Part shown: one piece after another, positions 25,701 through 38,200 of the stretch
Numbering within the stretch: the stretch's first letter is position 1
Layout of the letters: every line of letters starts with the position of its first letter
Source: Onchocerca volvulus
Lineage: Eukaryota; Nematoda; Chromadorea; Rhabditida; Onchocercidae
Direction of reading: 5' to 3'
Assembly: GCA_000499405.2 (NCBI GenBank)
Contig: HG738140.1
Coordinates: forward strand, 13,553,460-13,617,459
Length of the DNA: 64,000 bases
The notes under the pieces: model-generated
Seen by the model: only the letters and a program-made list of their open reading frames with translations
The model's database searches: none
What the model was told of the DNA's origin: nothing
Translations under genes and position numbers: made by a program

Positions 25701-26237
25701 ATTAATTAACGGTCGCAGCATTTCATAGATTCAGGCACTTGATGCAATATTAGCGAGATAATTAAAATCAGTCTATAATCTCGATAATCCAATAATCTTT
25801 TTTGTTTATAAATAAAGGATATAATTATGTATTATGGTAGTGAGAATAATTAATTTAAATGTGTGACATTTCAAAACTTGTTTGAGATATGCAGTAATAT
25901 TACTTACTTTCAGTTCCGAGAAATTAAATTCTGAATTTAATGATGCACCTCTTAAAATATCGATATATTCTTGGAATTTAAGAATATTGAAGCATTAATT
26001 GTTATTTTGCTTGAAAAAGATTTTGATCTCTTGATTTTATTCTGGTATTTACGGTAAAAAAAATCTGAATTTTTAAAGTTTGATATTTAATGAAATTTTA
26101 CAGGTAGCATGTTTGGTGCTTTAGAAATATTGCAGTATCATTCCTTAACACGAGAAGACTGGGAAGCTCGAGGTAGGGTGCCGGATTGGACAAACAATGT
26201 TTATGAGATGAATCGAGATCCGACGAAAAGTCGTTGA
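22734..26237 (+). CDS. ACTR10: Actin-related protein 10 (dynactin pointed-end subunit, Arp10/Arp11)
   Basis: Arp10 (Arp11) caps the pointed end of the Arp1 filament in dynactin, the dynein cofactor. Nine exons join exactly in frame: 22734-22888, 23050-23205, 23528-23744, 24018-24109, 24412-24563, 24795-24885, 24946-25027, 25428-25638 and 26104-26237. They sum to 1290 bases, 429 residues, close to the 417 of the human protein. Actin-fold landmarks are AVIIDIGAVLTKVGYAGEF (about residues 41-59), RHLL (about 104), APSHLLA, the second nucleotide-fold strand ALVIDVGYSET, CPIDARRKLLDSIILIGGTT (316-335) and WIGGSMFGALE. The C-terminal RGRVPDW (about 408-414) is an Arp10-specific signature rather than a conventional actin end. 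An N-terminal extension of about 40 residues precedes the actin fold and is longer than in vertebrates. A poly(A) signal AATAAA lies at about 26545. Confidence 0.88.
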
Positions 26238-27676
26238 ATTTCTTTTATTGATAAAACTTTTCATGTCTTCATCATTCTTCATTTGGAAAATTTGATTTTT
26301 CCTACATAATTTTGTCGTTTTTTTTGTTGCAATAGCTTATTCAAATTCACTCGGAAATGGAATTTCAAGGGAATTTAAGTTCCTTTAGAATTTTCCAAAG
26401 TTTTTATTATGATACGAAATTTGTGTAACATGCATTCTTTTGAAACTTAAATTTCATTATTTTAAATTTTCAAAAGTTGCTTTTAGTGTGTAAGTTTCTA
26501 ATATTGATTCATTGTGCATATGCATAAATTATAATTATTTCATCAATAAAGAAATTTTTCTGTTGTTTTCATTATATGTTATATCGGTTTACTTATCGAA
26601 ATCCTTATATTCCCCTTATTATTTCGGATAAATAGGAAGATTCGGTTATTTTTCTAAATGTACTTTTTGTTGTTATTTCGGAATGATTGAAAATCTCCCT
26701 AAATTCTTTTTTAGTGTGATACTTAGAAATATATTAGTCTTGCAAGATACTTTTCAGTGAATAAAGTTCAATTAATATTTGAGGTGTGAAGTCATTCCCT
26801 TATAAGTATTATCATGGAATAGTATGACATTTCGGTAGTTCTTACTGCATTTGTTTCCAATTCAAAATATTGCTAGTTTCATACATTTTTGTTCTTCGTA
26901 TTCTTCAATAAAGATAAATCGAATTTGACTTGACTAGCATAGTGATGAAATCGATTCAGCATGAATTCTTAGTGATTTTGTAGAGAATCATAAGTATATG
27001 TTTAACATGAAAATATTAGTAATGTATATTTTGTGCCATTTTAATGATACAATATTGGTAAGAAAACTGAATATTATAGGGAGAATACAAAATAGAGAAA
27101 TTGAATATTTGAATGAAAAATTAGGAAAATCCTTGGATTTGATTATGTAAATTACATTTATAGATTTTGCTACACCACTCATCCTATTTGTAATGATTTA
27201 TTTTAACGATATATATTTTTCATTTGTTATACAATGAGAACTATCGAAATGTTTCATTTTTTGGATTAAGTGGGATTATTTTGGGTTTTGTTGCTTTGTT
27301 GTCTTAAACTCATGATGTATTTTAAGTTGAATTTTTCATACTGTTTTGTTATTTCGATAAAATGAATATTTGTGTCGAAGTTTTTTTTCTTTTTTTTTTT
27401 TTCCTTTTTCCAATTTCTATTTTTTCGAATTGTTTTCGATCAAGTAAACTTATACTTGTTTTTTTCTTTTTTCCACTGTTGATAAAAATAGATGGTTTTC
27501 AGAAGAATTTTATTAGCCATTGTTTGTCAAAGCTATTGGTTTATCTTTAATACAAATATATAATACTGATATTCAGTGTTCCGGTAATTTTCCTTTTTGT
27601 TCTTGTTTATTCATTTAATGATTCGACTGTATGTTTTTATCGAATAATACTTTCTGTTTTAATATCATTAGTTAAA
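26238..27676. other. 3' UTR and intergenic DNA after the Arp10 gene
   Basis: AT-rich DNA including the Arp10 3' UTR with AATAAA at about 26545-26550. Open frames at 26988-27182 and 27362-27550 are phenylalanine/isoleucine/lysine-rich low-complexity readings and are not called as genes. Confidence 0.5.
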
Positions 27677-29587
27677 ATGATTTTGCAGATTGGCAACGGA
27701 ATTCTATTTGAAGCAAGTAATAATTGCGGACCACTAACTTTATTGCCGGTGAGTGTTAATTTCGGCATTTTTTAAAAAGATTTTTTGATTTTCTTTTTTT
27801 TCAAATTTAATTAAGTATTGGTAAAATAGACAGTCATTATTCTGGGATCTAGAAAAGTGAAAAATGAAAGCTGTTGTATTAAAAATTATATTAAAAAATA
27901 AATCATTAAAAAAAAAAGCATATCTTCGAGTGGTCTATTTTTTAATCATCTTTGCACTTTAATTCGATATCTAAAGTTTAAACTCGAAATTATTTATTTT
28001 CAAGCTTATTTTGAATTCTTTTTATGCTATCTCTTTCTTTTCTTAAAAATGAGTTTTTTTACTTTGACTGCATACAGAGTTTCAAAAAACACTTTTCTTC
28101 ATCTCCGAAAATTCGCCTTATATGATTTCCAGAAAAGAAAATTAAGATTTTAACTTCGAGATTTGTTTGTTAGAAACATAAATTGATGCAATCTTTTCTT
28201 CGAAAAGATTGATATTAATGAAGAAGGTGAAAAAAAAGAAAATTTTGAAATGTCACTCATTATTTGAAGAGCATTCTTATCAGTGTATATGATCTTCCAT
28301 TAAGTTTTATAGTTCAATCAAGACAAAATGCATGTTTAAGCTGAAGAATTCGAACTGAATTTAAAATATTTCTTTAGTTTTAACACTCAGATTTCAATTC
28401 AGAAACTTAACAATGAGGCGAGTTAATTTTTTATTTGCTTTTATCCTTATTTTTAAATTCAAGTTCTATTTTATTCAGCAAGTAGGATGAAGAGACAAAA
28501 GATTAGTTGTGATGGTAAACTGATCTTTTATCTCTGAATGCGTTCCATTTTTGTTGTTATATAAATGTATTATAAATAAATTGGTATATATCATCTATGT
28601 AGTTATCAACAATAATTTCATTATTTTATATTCATTATCAGTTTAGCTTTTTTTCTATAGCTCCCTATATAAACTCATATAAATGACTGACTAAACTGAA
28701 CATTTTTATCGATAATATTGCAAAAATTTTTCATTCATAATAAAAACTATCTCGTTTCCTTTTCAATTTATTTATAATATTTAATTCAGAAATATATTAA
28801 TTTTTCAATATTTTAATGCTCAAATCTTTGTTCAAAGTTACTGATAGAATGAAGCAACTATAGAAAAAAGGAAATTGCAGGTGGTAAGATTTTAAAGTTT
28901 TTACAACTTTTTTTGATCAACGAATATAAATGAATGATAAAAAGAGGGAAATAAAAGAGAGTTGGAAAAGCAAGGATCATTGTTAAGTGTATAATTGTAA
29001 ACATTCCAATATTGAAAATGTTTATATGGTTTTTAAGTGCCGTTGTTTAAATTGCTAATATGAAATAATAAGATATAAAAATTCAATGACTTTATTTATC
29101 ATTCTTCCAACATCTTAAAATTTTGTTATTATAATGCTGGAACTAATCGTTTTTTAAAAAAATATTTAATGAAATTCAATTAATTGCTGGAATCTCTCTA
29201 ACATTAACTCTATTTTGCTATGGGTTTTGTCTTCATTTTTATCTTTGATTTTTTTGTTTAGAAAAAATAAGAAATGTATGATTGTACTTTTTGAATGACG
29301 TTATTGCTGCGCATTGGTATTTTTTGTTCTACGTGATTTTTCTTCACTCGTTATTATTAGAAATTCATGAAACTGAGTTTTTAGCAGTTTCCTTCATTCA
29401 TATTATTTTATGAAATTGAAATCTTAAAATTTTTCTTCATTCATTATTATCATAAATTTCACAAATTGAAGTCTTGAAATTTTTAAGTTTTATCAAATTT
29501 GACTAAATGCAGCAGGATTCTCCGTGCTGTTATTGCTGTGTGAATAAATGGCATAAATTGGAAATACCTGAAGGCTTAATAGAATAA
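27677..29587 (+). CDS. Possible two-exon gene for a small CC-x-CC protein
   Basis: Two short exons read like protein and fit each other in phase. Exon 27677-27748 starts MILQIGNGILFEASNN, ends on CCG and is followed by a strong GTGAGT donor. Exon 29513-29587 begins after AAATGCAG, encodes QDSPCCYCCVNKWHKLEI and closes at TAA 29585-29587. The product would be 48 residues with a compact CC-Y-CC cluster that could bind metal or form disulfides. The acceptor is a NAGNAG site (GCAGCAG), so a one-residue variant starting at 29516 is possible. The intron is about 1.76 kb and further exons could hide inside it. An ATTAG acceptor precedes the ATG by five bases. No family recognised. Confidence 0.4.
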
Positions 29588-30107
29588 GAATATGGCAACT
29601 AAAAAGTTAGAAATGTATTTTTATAAGATAACTAACCTATTTAAAATAAATTGTAGTCGTAGCCTATAATAAATGGAGTTATCCGGGATAATTTGATATG
29701 TTGACCTTGAGACGATATTCAAGAAGTTCGATTTTATTGTATGATATATGAATATGTCATATTCTCCACGATGAGGAATGTTAATAATAAAAAAGATATA
29801 ACAATGAACAGATTCCATCTTCTCAAACTACTCTTTCCGTTGAAGACAATTTATTGTATAACCATTAGGGAAAAAAAAAAAAAAAGAGCATTCCTGAAGA
29901 ATAGAACTGTCTGTTATGATACTAATGATCTACTTATGTAAACTTTTGAAGAATTGATCGATGCTATTCGTTTGCATTATTTTTCTAGTTGTTTTTAGTC
30001 GGTCTGATATCTCTACTTAATTGCATCATTTTGTCTTGTCTTAGCATTTCTTTGCTTAAGCCTTTCGAAATGACTCCTTTCAATTTATTCTTTTTTTTTT
30101 TTCCTGT

Positions 30108-30268
30108 AAAAAAACAAGATTTGATCATCTTTCTGAAATGTTTTTCTTGCGGAGAAACAAAATTTTTCATCTTTTTGAGATTTTTCCTTCTAGAAAAATA
30201 AGATTTGATCATCTTTTTAAGGTTTTTTTGCAGAAAAATAAAATTTTATCATCTTTTCGAGGTTTTTT
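30108..30268. repeat. Tandem repeat, four imperfect units of about 40 bases
   Basis: Four units share the pattern AAAAATAAGATTTGATCATC, then TTTTT and a CTTGCGGAG, CTTCTAG or TTTGCAG-like end. Each unit ends in a pyrimidine-rich stretch plus AG and so mimics a nematode splice acceptor. Lengths vary from about 37 to 46 bases. Confidence 0.7.
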
Positions 30269-31623
30269 TTTTTTTTTATTTCTTATGACTTAATGTTATC
30301 ATTTTGTATTATTGCTTAAATAGCATCATTTTCAAATTCAAAAATAATTTCACAGAAAATTGTCCGTTATTTATTTCGTCTATCTCAACATTTTGATTTC
30401 TCCTTACTGAAAAATTTGAATGAATGCTGCGTTGTTTACATTGGAGAGATGATAATGCCCATGTTTATATATCAAGTTTACAAAGATCAACATATTAGAG
30501 AAATTGTGGTATTAAGATAGAGGAATAGGATTAGTTTGATCGTTGGTAATTACAACATTCCATAAGCATAAGTAGGAATGTGTTTTCAGCAAAAGATGAA
30601 AAAAGTGATAGATTTATCATAGCTGCGGGTAGTGCCAAAAAGGGAAATTTTCTTTTTGTAAAGATGACAGAAAGATCCAGAATATGTAACAAGCTTTCTG
30701 ACATTGTGAATTTCAAAATATGTGATTTTATTGAACTTTGGAGTTTAAAAAAGAAAAAAGGAAAAGTGGATCTTTTATTGATATAGGTAGGTCAAAATCG
30801 TGCAAATTTTTATGGGATATGTTCGTGATTCTTATTTATGAAAAAGAGATCTGTAGAAATTATTTATTATGATGAAAATGATAATCTGAGATGATCTTAG
30901 TGATCTTCATGTATCAACATAAACATTACGATTATCTAAATGCTGAATAACCATATGGTATGAATAATTTTGTAGTCGTTAAAAATACTATGTATCATAG
31001 TTTTCCATTTTCTTATATTTTGAAATTTGAAATTGCAAAAAAAAGCGAATTATTTGTTTATCCAGTTGAATCTGCAACTTTTCATTAGGTAGAACAGACA
31101 GGCTAAAGAAGTCTTTTATTTTTCCTTCAAAAATTAGTCTTTATATTTCAATTTCCAGCGACATAAAGAGTACTTTAATTGTTGTAATTATTGAAATGCT
31201 TCTGTATGTTTATTTGATTCTGAAGGTTATTTGATTTCAATATATTATGGTGAAGATATTTGGAAAAAATGATTGAATTTGATTTCCGTTTTTCTTCTCT
31301 ACTTCTTTCCTTTTTTTCATTCGATTTCCACAAAGTATATTTGACTTCTTGTCTTTTCTTCAAAATTGTTAAACATTTCTTCGATTTCCAAATGGGGAGG
31401 TAGAAAAGTTTTTTTTTGCACTTTGACAAATGTAAAAATTATCGTGCAAAAAGCAATGATTTCTTTTCCCACTGATTATATTTCTTTGTTGGATGAGACT
31501 TCTGTAGTTGTTTAACAGATTTTGTAAGTTAATCGACAGATGAATCGAATTAATTCATGATGAAACAGTTAATATTTTTCTTGATTTATTGTAGGAATTC
31601 TCTTTTTAGATCCCAGCAATTTC

Positions 31624-31625
31624 AG
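31624..31625 (+). promoter_or_regulatory. Probable trans-splice acceptor of the ATP synthase epsilon gene
   Basis: An AATTTCAG acceptor lies 14 bases before the ATG of an intronless gene, so it has no cis role within the ORF. Spliced-leader addition is the simplest reading. Confidence 0.6.
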
Positions 31626-31639
31626 GACAATATTAGAAA

Positions 31640-31804
31640 ATGTGGCGTCAATTGGGCATTAATTATGTACGATACTCACAAGCCGCAGCATCAGCTACAC
31701 GGAAATGCGTAAAAAAAGGATTGAAGAAAGAAACGGAAAAACCAGCAGCAGCAACCGTGAAAATTACTCCGTGGGAAAATGGGAAGCCGTTAAAGAAAGA
31801 CTAA
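31640..31804 (+). CDS. ATP5F1E: Mitochondrial ATP synthase subunit epsilon
   Basis: The epsilon subunit is the small stalk protein of mitochondrial F1-ATPase, binding near the gamma/delta foot of the central stalk. The single-exon ORF of 54 residues starts MWRQLGINYVRYSQAAASAT. The W-R-x-x-G-x-x-Y-V/I-R-Y-S-Q signature is diagnostic of the family (about 50-60 residues in animals). A basic middle (RKCVKKGLKKE) and a TPWENGKP segment near the C-terminus also fit nematode members. The family has no cleaved presequence and none is visible here. A poly(A) signal AATAAA is at 32128-32133. The trans-splice acceptor of the next gene is only about 145 bases beyond it, so the two may be co-transcribed. 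Confidence 0.9.
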   Translation: MWRQLGINYVRYSQAAASATRKCVKKGLKKETEKPAAATVKITPWENGKPLKKD

Positions 31805-32278
31805 AATAGTTTCTTGCAATTTCATCCGCTTCATCGAATAGTTTTTTCTTTTTTTTGTTTGCTTTACATTTATTCTGTTAGTTTAAAGGTTAAAGCTAAT
31901 GCTGTAGAAGTGTCTTTCTCTTAGATTTTAGGCTTCTTTTGATCGATCCCTTCTGATAATTATAATTTGCATTTTGTAAATGTTCACTTCACTATTTTTG
32001 CTTCCCCAGTTTTTTATCATGAATAGATTGTTCGTTGATGGCTGATTTATTAATTTCTATGGTTTATTTATCTATAAATTCCTGATTCGAATTTGTGCCT
32101 TTGGCCTATTTTTGTGGCTTTAAAATTAATAAAAGTAATGATATAACATCTATTATAGTTTTATGACATTAAATATCTTACGATGTTTGCGAATGCAGTT
32201 ATGTTATAGTGCACTTCGTGTTACGTCGATTTTTCTGCCATTTATATATGAGTTTATGAAATAAATAAAAAATCCAGG
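31805..32278 (+). other. 3' UTR and short spacer between two plus-strand genes
   Basis: The spacer contains the epsilon-subunit 3' UTR with AATAAA at 32128-32133, then about 145 bases to the AATCCAG acceptor of the SLAIN-like gene. Such spacing resembles that within nematode operons, though distance alone does not prove one. Confidence 0.45.
32276..32277 (+). promoter_or_regulatory. Probable trans-splice acceptor of the SLAIN-like gene
   Basis: The acceptor AATCCAG ends one base before the ATG at 32279, leaving an almost empty 5' UTR. This is common for trans-spliced nematode messages and supports the start. Confidence 0.55.
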
Positions 32279-35200
32279 ATGGATAACGCTATAAGCAAAG
32301 CGACAGTCGTTATTGATGATTTTGATGAAGAAACATGGCTTGTGGAGCCACCTAATCTACCAACACAATCAAATAACCCACAAGGATCCGGAGGAATTAC
32401 CGAATGGTTACAGGTTAGATAACTTATTTTTCTTTTTTCAGAAGCTGGAAAAATTAAGGAAATAATTCGAATGTTATGAAAATCTTTGCTTATATTGCTT
32501 GCTAACACAAGTATATTACAATATGCATAGTATAAATTATGGAATATGCAAGAATGCAATGACATGATAATTATGCACTAATTTAGTATGATGCAAATTT
32601 GTGAAATCTACGACAACTTCATTTTCTGATTATAGGGTGCAGCGATGAATGTTGATTTCCAGACACGAAGTGCACTGAGCAGAAAAATAGCTAGTCAAGC
32701 CGCCAGAAAAAGTTAGTCCAATCCGTTCTGGTCATATCTGTTAGTATAGAATTTTTCCAAATGATTTTTCATATTGTTTGAAAGAATGAAATATAATTTT
32801 TAAAATTTAAGTTGAAGATTAAATTTGGCTATTAGTAATAAATGATGGGATTTTTATAGGAAATATTTAATTCTAATATCAACCATTTAAAAATATAATA
32901 ATTTTGAAAGATATTTAATTTTGAAGTTTCACATGAATTAATTATTATTTATGTGATATTCGCAATATTTTTTGAGCATGAAATTTGATTTATAAGATAA
33001 AAATTTTTACTGTTCGATTTCATTCTGTATAATTTAATTCATATATATTTGATAATGATTGTTTAGTCCATATCGCATATATCATATCGTATAACATTTC
33101 GCAGTATCGAGTATCGTATATCATATCGCATTCAAATATACCATATCACAGCACTGAGTAAATATATGTATTAATGATAAATTGCCAAAATATAATGCTG
33201 TTAATATATCAATTTTTCATGTCATTTACACCATATCAACTGCCTTATTATTAATCTTCATTACATGTTTTCTTTTTACTTGTGAATTAAACGATATTCT
33301 TCCGTGACAGATTACTTTGTGTGGTATTTAAAAAATTCGACTGTCATCTTTCTCATTATCAAAAATAGCTTTAGTACCGCTATTTTTGAAATTTCAATTA
33401 AATAGAAGATATGGATATCACAAAAAAAAAAATGAATAAAATATGTCACCTTGCAAGGCCCATCGAATATTTTGAGTCGAAAATTCCCACATCCGTGGCT
33501 TATGTAAGTTTTAAGCTTGAGTTCTTGAAGAAATCAACTTTATAATTAGTATAATAGAAATTTATCTACTAACTCCTGTTAACATTGTCATCGCCAGTAT
33601 TTTCATGAAATATGACATCGTTAAGGATTATTACGGTTGCCTTTACCACTACCACGAAAGATCTTTTCAGTCACGATCATTTCTGCTGTATTTCTTAATT
33701 TTTACTACCGACTGATTTATATTTTTGTCTTTAAAACTTGGAAATAAGAATTGAATAGAATGATAAGAACTGACAAACATTTATTTACTACTAATTTCTT
33801 TTTTTTTTTTTTTTTTCATTTTCTTCGTTTTAATAAAATGTAAATGAGGGTTTTGGAAAAATTGTTATGAATAATGATGGTTTCAAGACATAATTGTCTC
33901 TTTGGCTTCAGTTTGATAGCTGCTGGAAACAGTGAATATAATGGTTATTAAATATCTGAAAATATGATAAATGAAATATGTGATTGTATGTGAAATATAT
34001 GAAATATATGATTATCTGGCATTAAGAAATATGTGATTATTAAAAGATTCTAATATTTCTATTCTTTAATAATGCCCATCCTATTCATTATATATTTGAT
34101 TTCTTTCCTCATTATTATCATCATTTTGATTTTCTTCATTTTATAATCGTAATTTGTTTTGTTATCAATTATTTTGATATTTCATTCTATTTCCTCTCAT
34201 TTTTTCTTTTTCTCGTTGGCTATTATATTATATTTGCAAAAGAATGAATGAATAGGGAATTTTTTTATCATTTCTCCAAAATCTATTATATTTATGTGTG
34301 TATATTATTTTTATTTTGAATTACTCAGATTTCATTTTTTCATTAAAAAACCGGTATTGGTTTATTGTTATTACTTTTTTTTTCCTTGGTTTTTTCTAGA
34401 AGTTAAGATGTTCAAACTGTTTGAAATTTCCGTTGGGATTATCATTTGATTATCCTGCTCAGGACAGATGCTCAGGGCATCTCATAGTGATACTTTTTTT
34501 TATCCGATACATTTCTATTTCGACTTCTCGAATTCTTGTTTTTTTATTGGACTTAAACATCAGATCTGTGTGTTTGCTGATGAATGTTCTGTTCTGTTTC
34601 AGTTTTTGAACTTTTAGAGTGTATTTTTTCGTTTCAAATTTATATTTTTGAACATTCAAATTTCAATTCATCATTTGCAAGTTAATATTTTAAAAGCCTT
34701 TTCTATTTAATCTATCTGTTAATCTTTTTTTTTTCTCATTTTTTGTTCATATATGTTTTATTTGATGTCAAAATTGATGATAATAATTTTGATATTGAAA
34801 AAAATAGTAAGAAAATATAAATTTATAGCTGACTTCTAAGCATTTGTTGGAAAGAATAATAAACAATTAATGCGGCTGCTAGCAGCATGTTGGTAATAGC
34901 TCCATTAAGTTTAAAATTGATAAGGATGAGAAAGTAGAAGATATGAGATGGCAGATTATTTGAAAAAATCTGTATCATATATCACAATTTGATTTTGTTT
35001 TTTATTTAACAAAAACAATGATTTTTTTTTTGTTTAGTGAAAAAAAAAAAAAAAAAAAAAAGAAAAAACAGCTAATTCTGATAGAGAAAAAAGATAGCTG
35101 ATATGTTCTAGCATATCATAGTATTTTCGTTCTATTTCATCCTCATTTCTCATTTCTTGTTTCTGCAATGATTCATGTATCACTTATTTATTTTTATCGT

Positions 35201-38200
35201 TCGTTGAAAAATTTTTACCTTTTTTTCTCATTTATTTTCCAGTCAAAATACTCATTTATTTATGTATATTCGAGTTATTTATATTTGATTAACACGTTTT
35301 TCTCAAAAATTTATGTTATGAACTATTATTATTGTTGTAATAACAATAATTATTATTATGATAGTTGGCCGAATTGTTTGCAAGACAATATTAAGTAAGA
35401 ATTAATTTTAAATTCTTTTCAAATAGAATTTTTTTTTTTTCGGGATTGCATTATGGAAATTTTGGGATATAATTTCACAAAAAGCGGAAGAACAGTTAAT
35501 TCTGTTCAGAATTGAAATTGTTCAACTAGAATTTTTTGATAACTTTACCATAATTGATTATTCTTTTTATATTCCTAAATTTTTTCAAGTTTCTATGAGA
35601 GGATTTATAAATGATTTCGTTTATCCTGATGACCCCCATATATATTGTTCTGATATTTATATTATCATGACGTGTATTAATTTTTTAAATACTATTTTAG
35701 TTTCTACTTATTCAGTTGTTTTGTAGACTTCTGACCTTTTGTTTTGAATAATAATAATGTAATCTTGAAGTTAATTCTGAAAAAAAAAAGAAGAAAAAAA
35801 CCGAAATTATGGTGTCTTGCTTTATTCTCTCTTCATTTTTCAATTCATTGCCTGGCCATCATATTTGGAGATTACTTGGCCATTTTACTTAAATAATAGC
35901 CGTGATTTAAATGAATTCGAAAGTGAAAATTGAAAGATAAGCTATTGCATTATTGCTTCATATTTTAGTACTTGTGCTTTATATATGTGTATGAAATATT
36001 TGCATCAGTTTTAACTTTAGAAAATGTATTATCGTGCTATTTATTATTTATATAACAGTTGTCCCAATATATTTTGTAGAAAAAAGAATTGAAAAACTAC
36101 GTGAAAAAGCGGAAAGTGTAAACGGACATAGACAGAGACATTTGGCTCAAGTACAGGAAGAATTGCTAGAAATGAACCAATCGTATAGTGATGATGATGA
36201 AAAAGAAGATTTAAAAGAAGAAAGATTCGTACCAAAGCGGAATGATAACTGTGTACTGATAGTGGATAAAAACTTAAGTAAACAACATTTGGACAAATCT
36301 TACGGCAACATGGAATATCAGGAGCAGCAGCAGGGAATCTCGGGGATTACCGTATCATCAGTATTATCTTCACTACCAATTGAAAATATGACAGTGACAT
36401 CAAATGATGATAATGATGATAATGATGAATTTTATGATGCAAGCTCCGATTTTAATAATGTACCGCTTTCATTTGCCACTACTACCACAGTTATCGATAC
36501 TGCCAATATCGGTTCATCACAAAATGGTAAAATTATTTTTTTAGTTATTTGACTAAATATTTTTTCTTCTGATATCAAAAATATGTTTGCATATGTAAAT
36601 CTAGTAAAAAAAAAGAAAATTTGCAGAAATTTTTTTGCTTTAATAACAATATCATTTCCTGATCTGCCCATGAAATGCCTTAAAAAAAAAGCTTCATGAT
36701 CCCATTTGGCTTTTTTTTTTTTTTTTTTTTGCAACCCTTAATATCATATATTTTGGAATTTTGAAGGATAAAAAATTGATATTCATACTACTAACGAACT
36801 AATCAGCTGTAAGGAATTTAGAACTGAAAGCTGGGAAGTACAAAGTATCTACACAAAATGTATGATGTTAAAGGGAATTTTAGTTTTTTCTTAGCACGCT
36901 TACTTCCAAAACTTTATTCATTTGATTTCCAGAATTTTGTTTAATTTTTGCCTTCATAATAAATAATGTGATTGATTTTTTTTAATGATAAAAGTTTTCA
37001 TTTTCTACTTAAATTTTAATTTTGTTCATGCTTATGCCTATGCTTTTTAAACCTATGTTGCAAAGCATTTATTCCTTGAAATTGATCGGAAAAAAATATA
37101 CGACCTAGATTAGAAATGCTATTGATCGATAATTGTGCATGTTTTTATGCAGCATTTAATGATTGGTTTATTGCATTTTGTAAAATATCAGTTTTTCATT
37201 CTCTGCAACAAATTTAAATGATCGAAATCATTTCGCAAAAAGAGATAACAATGAATTACATTGTTTTGCAGCTAATCGCTTTTTCTTCACTAACTTCATG
37301 AATGATCGTTCATAAATCATTTTGATTTCTCGATTTTATAAATTTTTAGCGTTTGATTTTTAACATTTGCTCCTTTTGATCCTAGCATTGCTTGTAAATT
37401 TTAATTTAAGCAATGTTTTATTTGTAATATTTCGATCATTCATTATGCTAGCGAAAATTTTCAAAAATCGATTTATATTATGCTTATAATATTCCATTTA
37501 TTACGATGCTTAATTTTTTTTTTTTTTAAACTATTCGAAATTTAAATGATAGTTCAATTGTCATAAGAATAACAATTATGTCGATGTGAAAATATGAGAA
37601 GATATAAGAATTATTATAGATAATTTTTTAAATTTTTTGATTATAGAACATATACATGCTTCATAACTTCATTGAAAGATACAATTTATCAACATTATTT
37701 AATACGAATATGAAAAATTTTTTAATAAAAAATATGGGGGGGAAAAAATTAAACGTAATTTGAATCGTTCGCTTAGATTTTCCGTTTTTTCGAAAAATAT
37801 TATGCTTTTTTAACACATCTTGATGCACTAAGTTATTTTATGTAAGTGCATATGTGTATTTGCGTATGTATGTGTATGAAATTTCAAATTAATTTACTCG
37901 CCATTTCTTGAAATGTTAAAATGTTTGGATTTTCGTATTTAATTACTGGAAATTTCAGATTCACGTGAGAAAGCAATTTCGCATGAATCATCTCTTGCAG
38001 CAGTAAATGAATATATCGAACCATTTGCAGATGTATTTTTTTTTTCTTTTTAAATAAATTCGCCAAAATGAAGTTAGAATCTGCCTTCAATGGCGGAAAA
38101 AATGAGTTCTTTGTGCTGCACTGTCATTAATTTCGAATTTTTTGAAACTAATTATTTTTCCTATTTTTCTATTTTTATTGTAAGTATTTATACCAATAAT

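Larger units (their letters stand above)
29588..31639. other. Intergenic region upstream of the ATP synthase epsilon gene
   Basis: AT-rich DNA. It holds a tandem repeat at about 30108-30268 (separate entry). An open frame at 30580-30786 with a codon-like first part (AKDEKSDRFIIAAGSAKK) follows a TTTTCAG, but no donor or partner exon was found. No other coding signal is seen. Confidence 0.5.

Noticed and set aside
30580..30786. Plus-strand frame with AKDEKSDRFIIAAGSAKK after TTTTCAG
   Set aside because: No donor in a sensible place and no neighbouring exon with matching phase. The opposite strand is equally open, so coding cannot be supported.
36432..36734. Minus-strand 100-codon frame in the SLAIN-like gene
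   Set aside because: It overlaps the antisense of exon 3 and a poly(T) tract; residues are Lys/Phe-rich low complexity.
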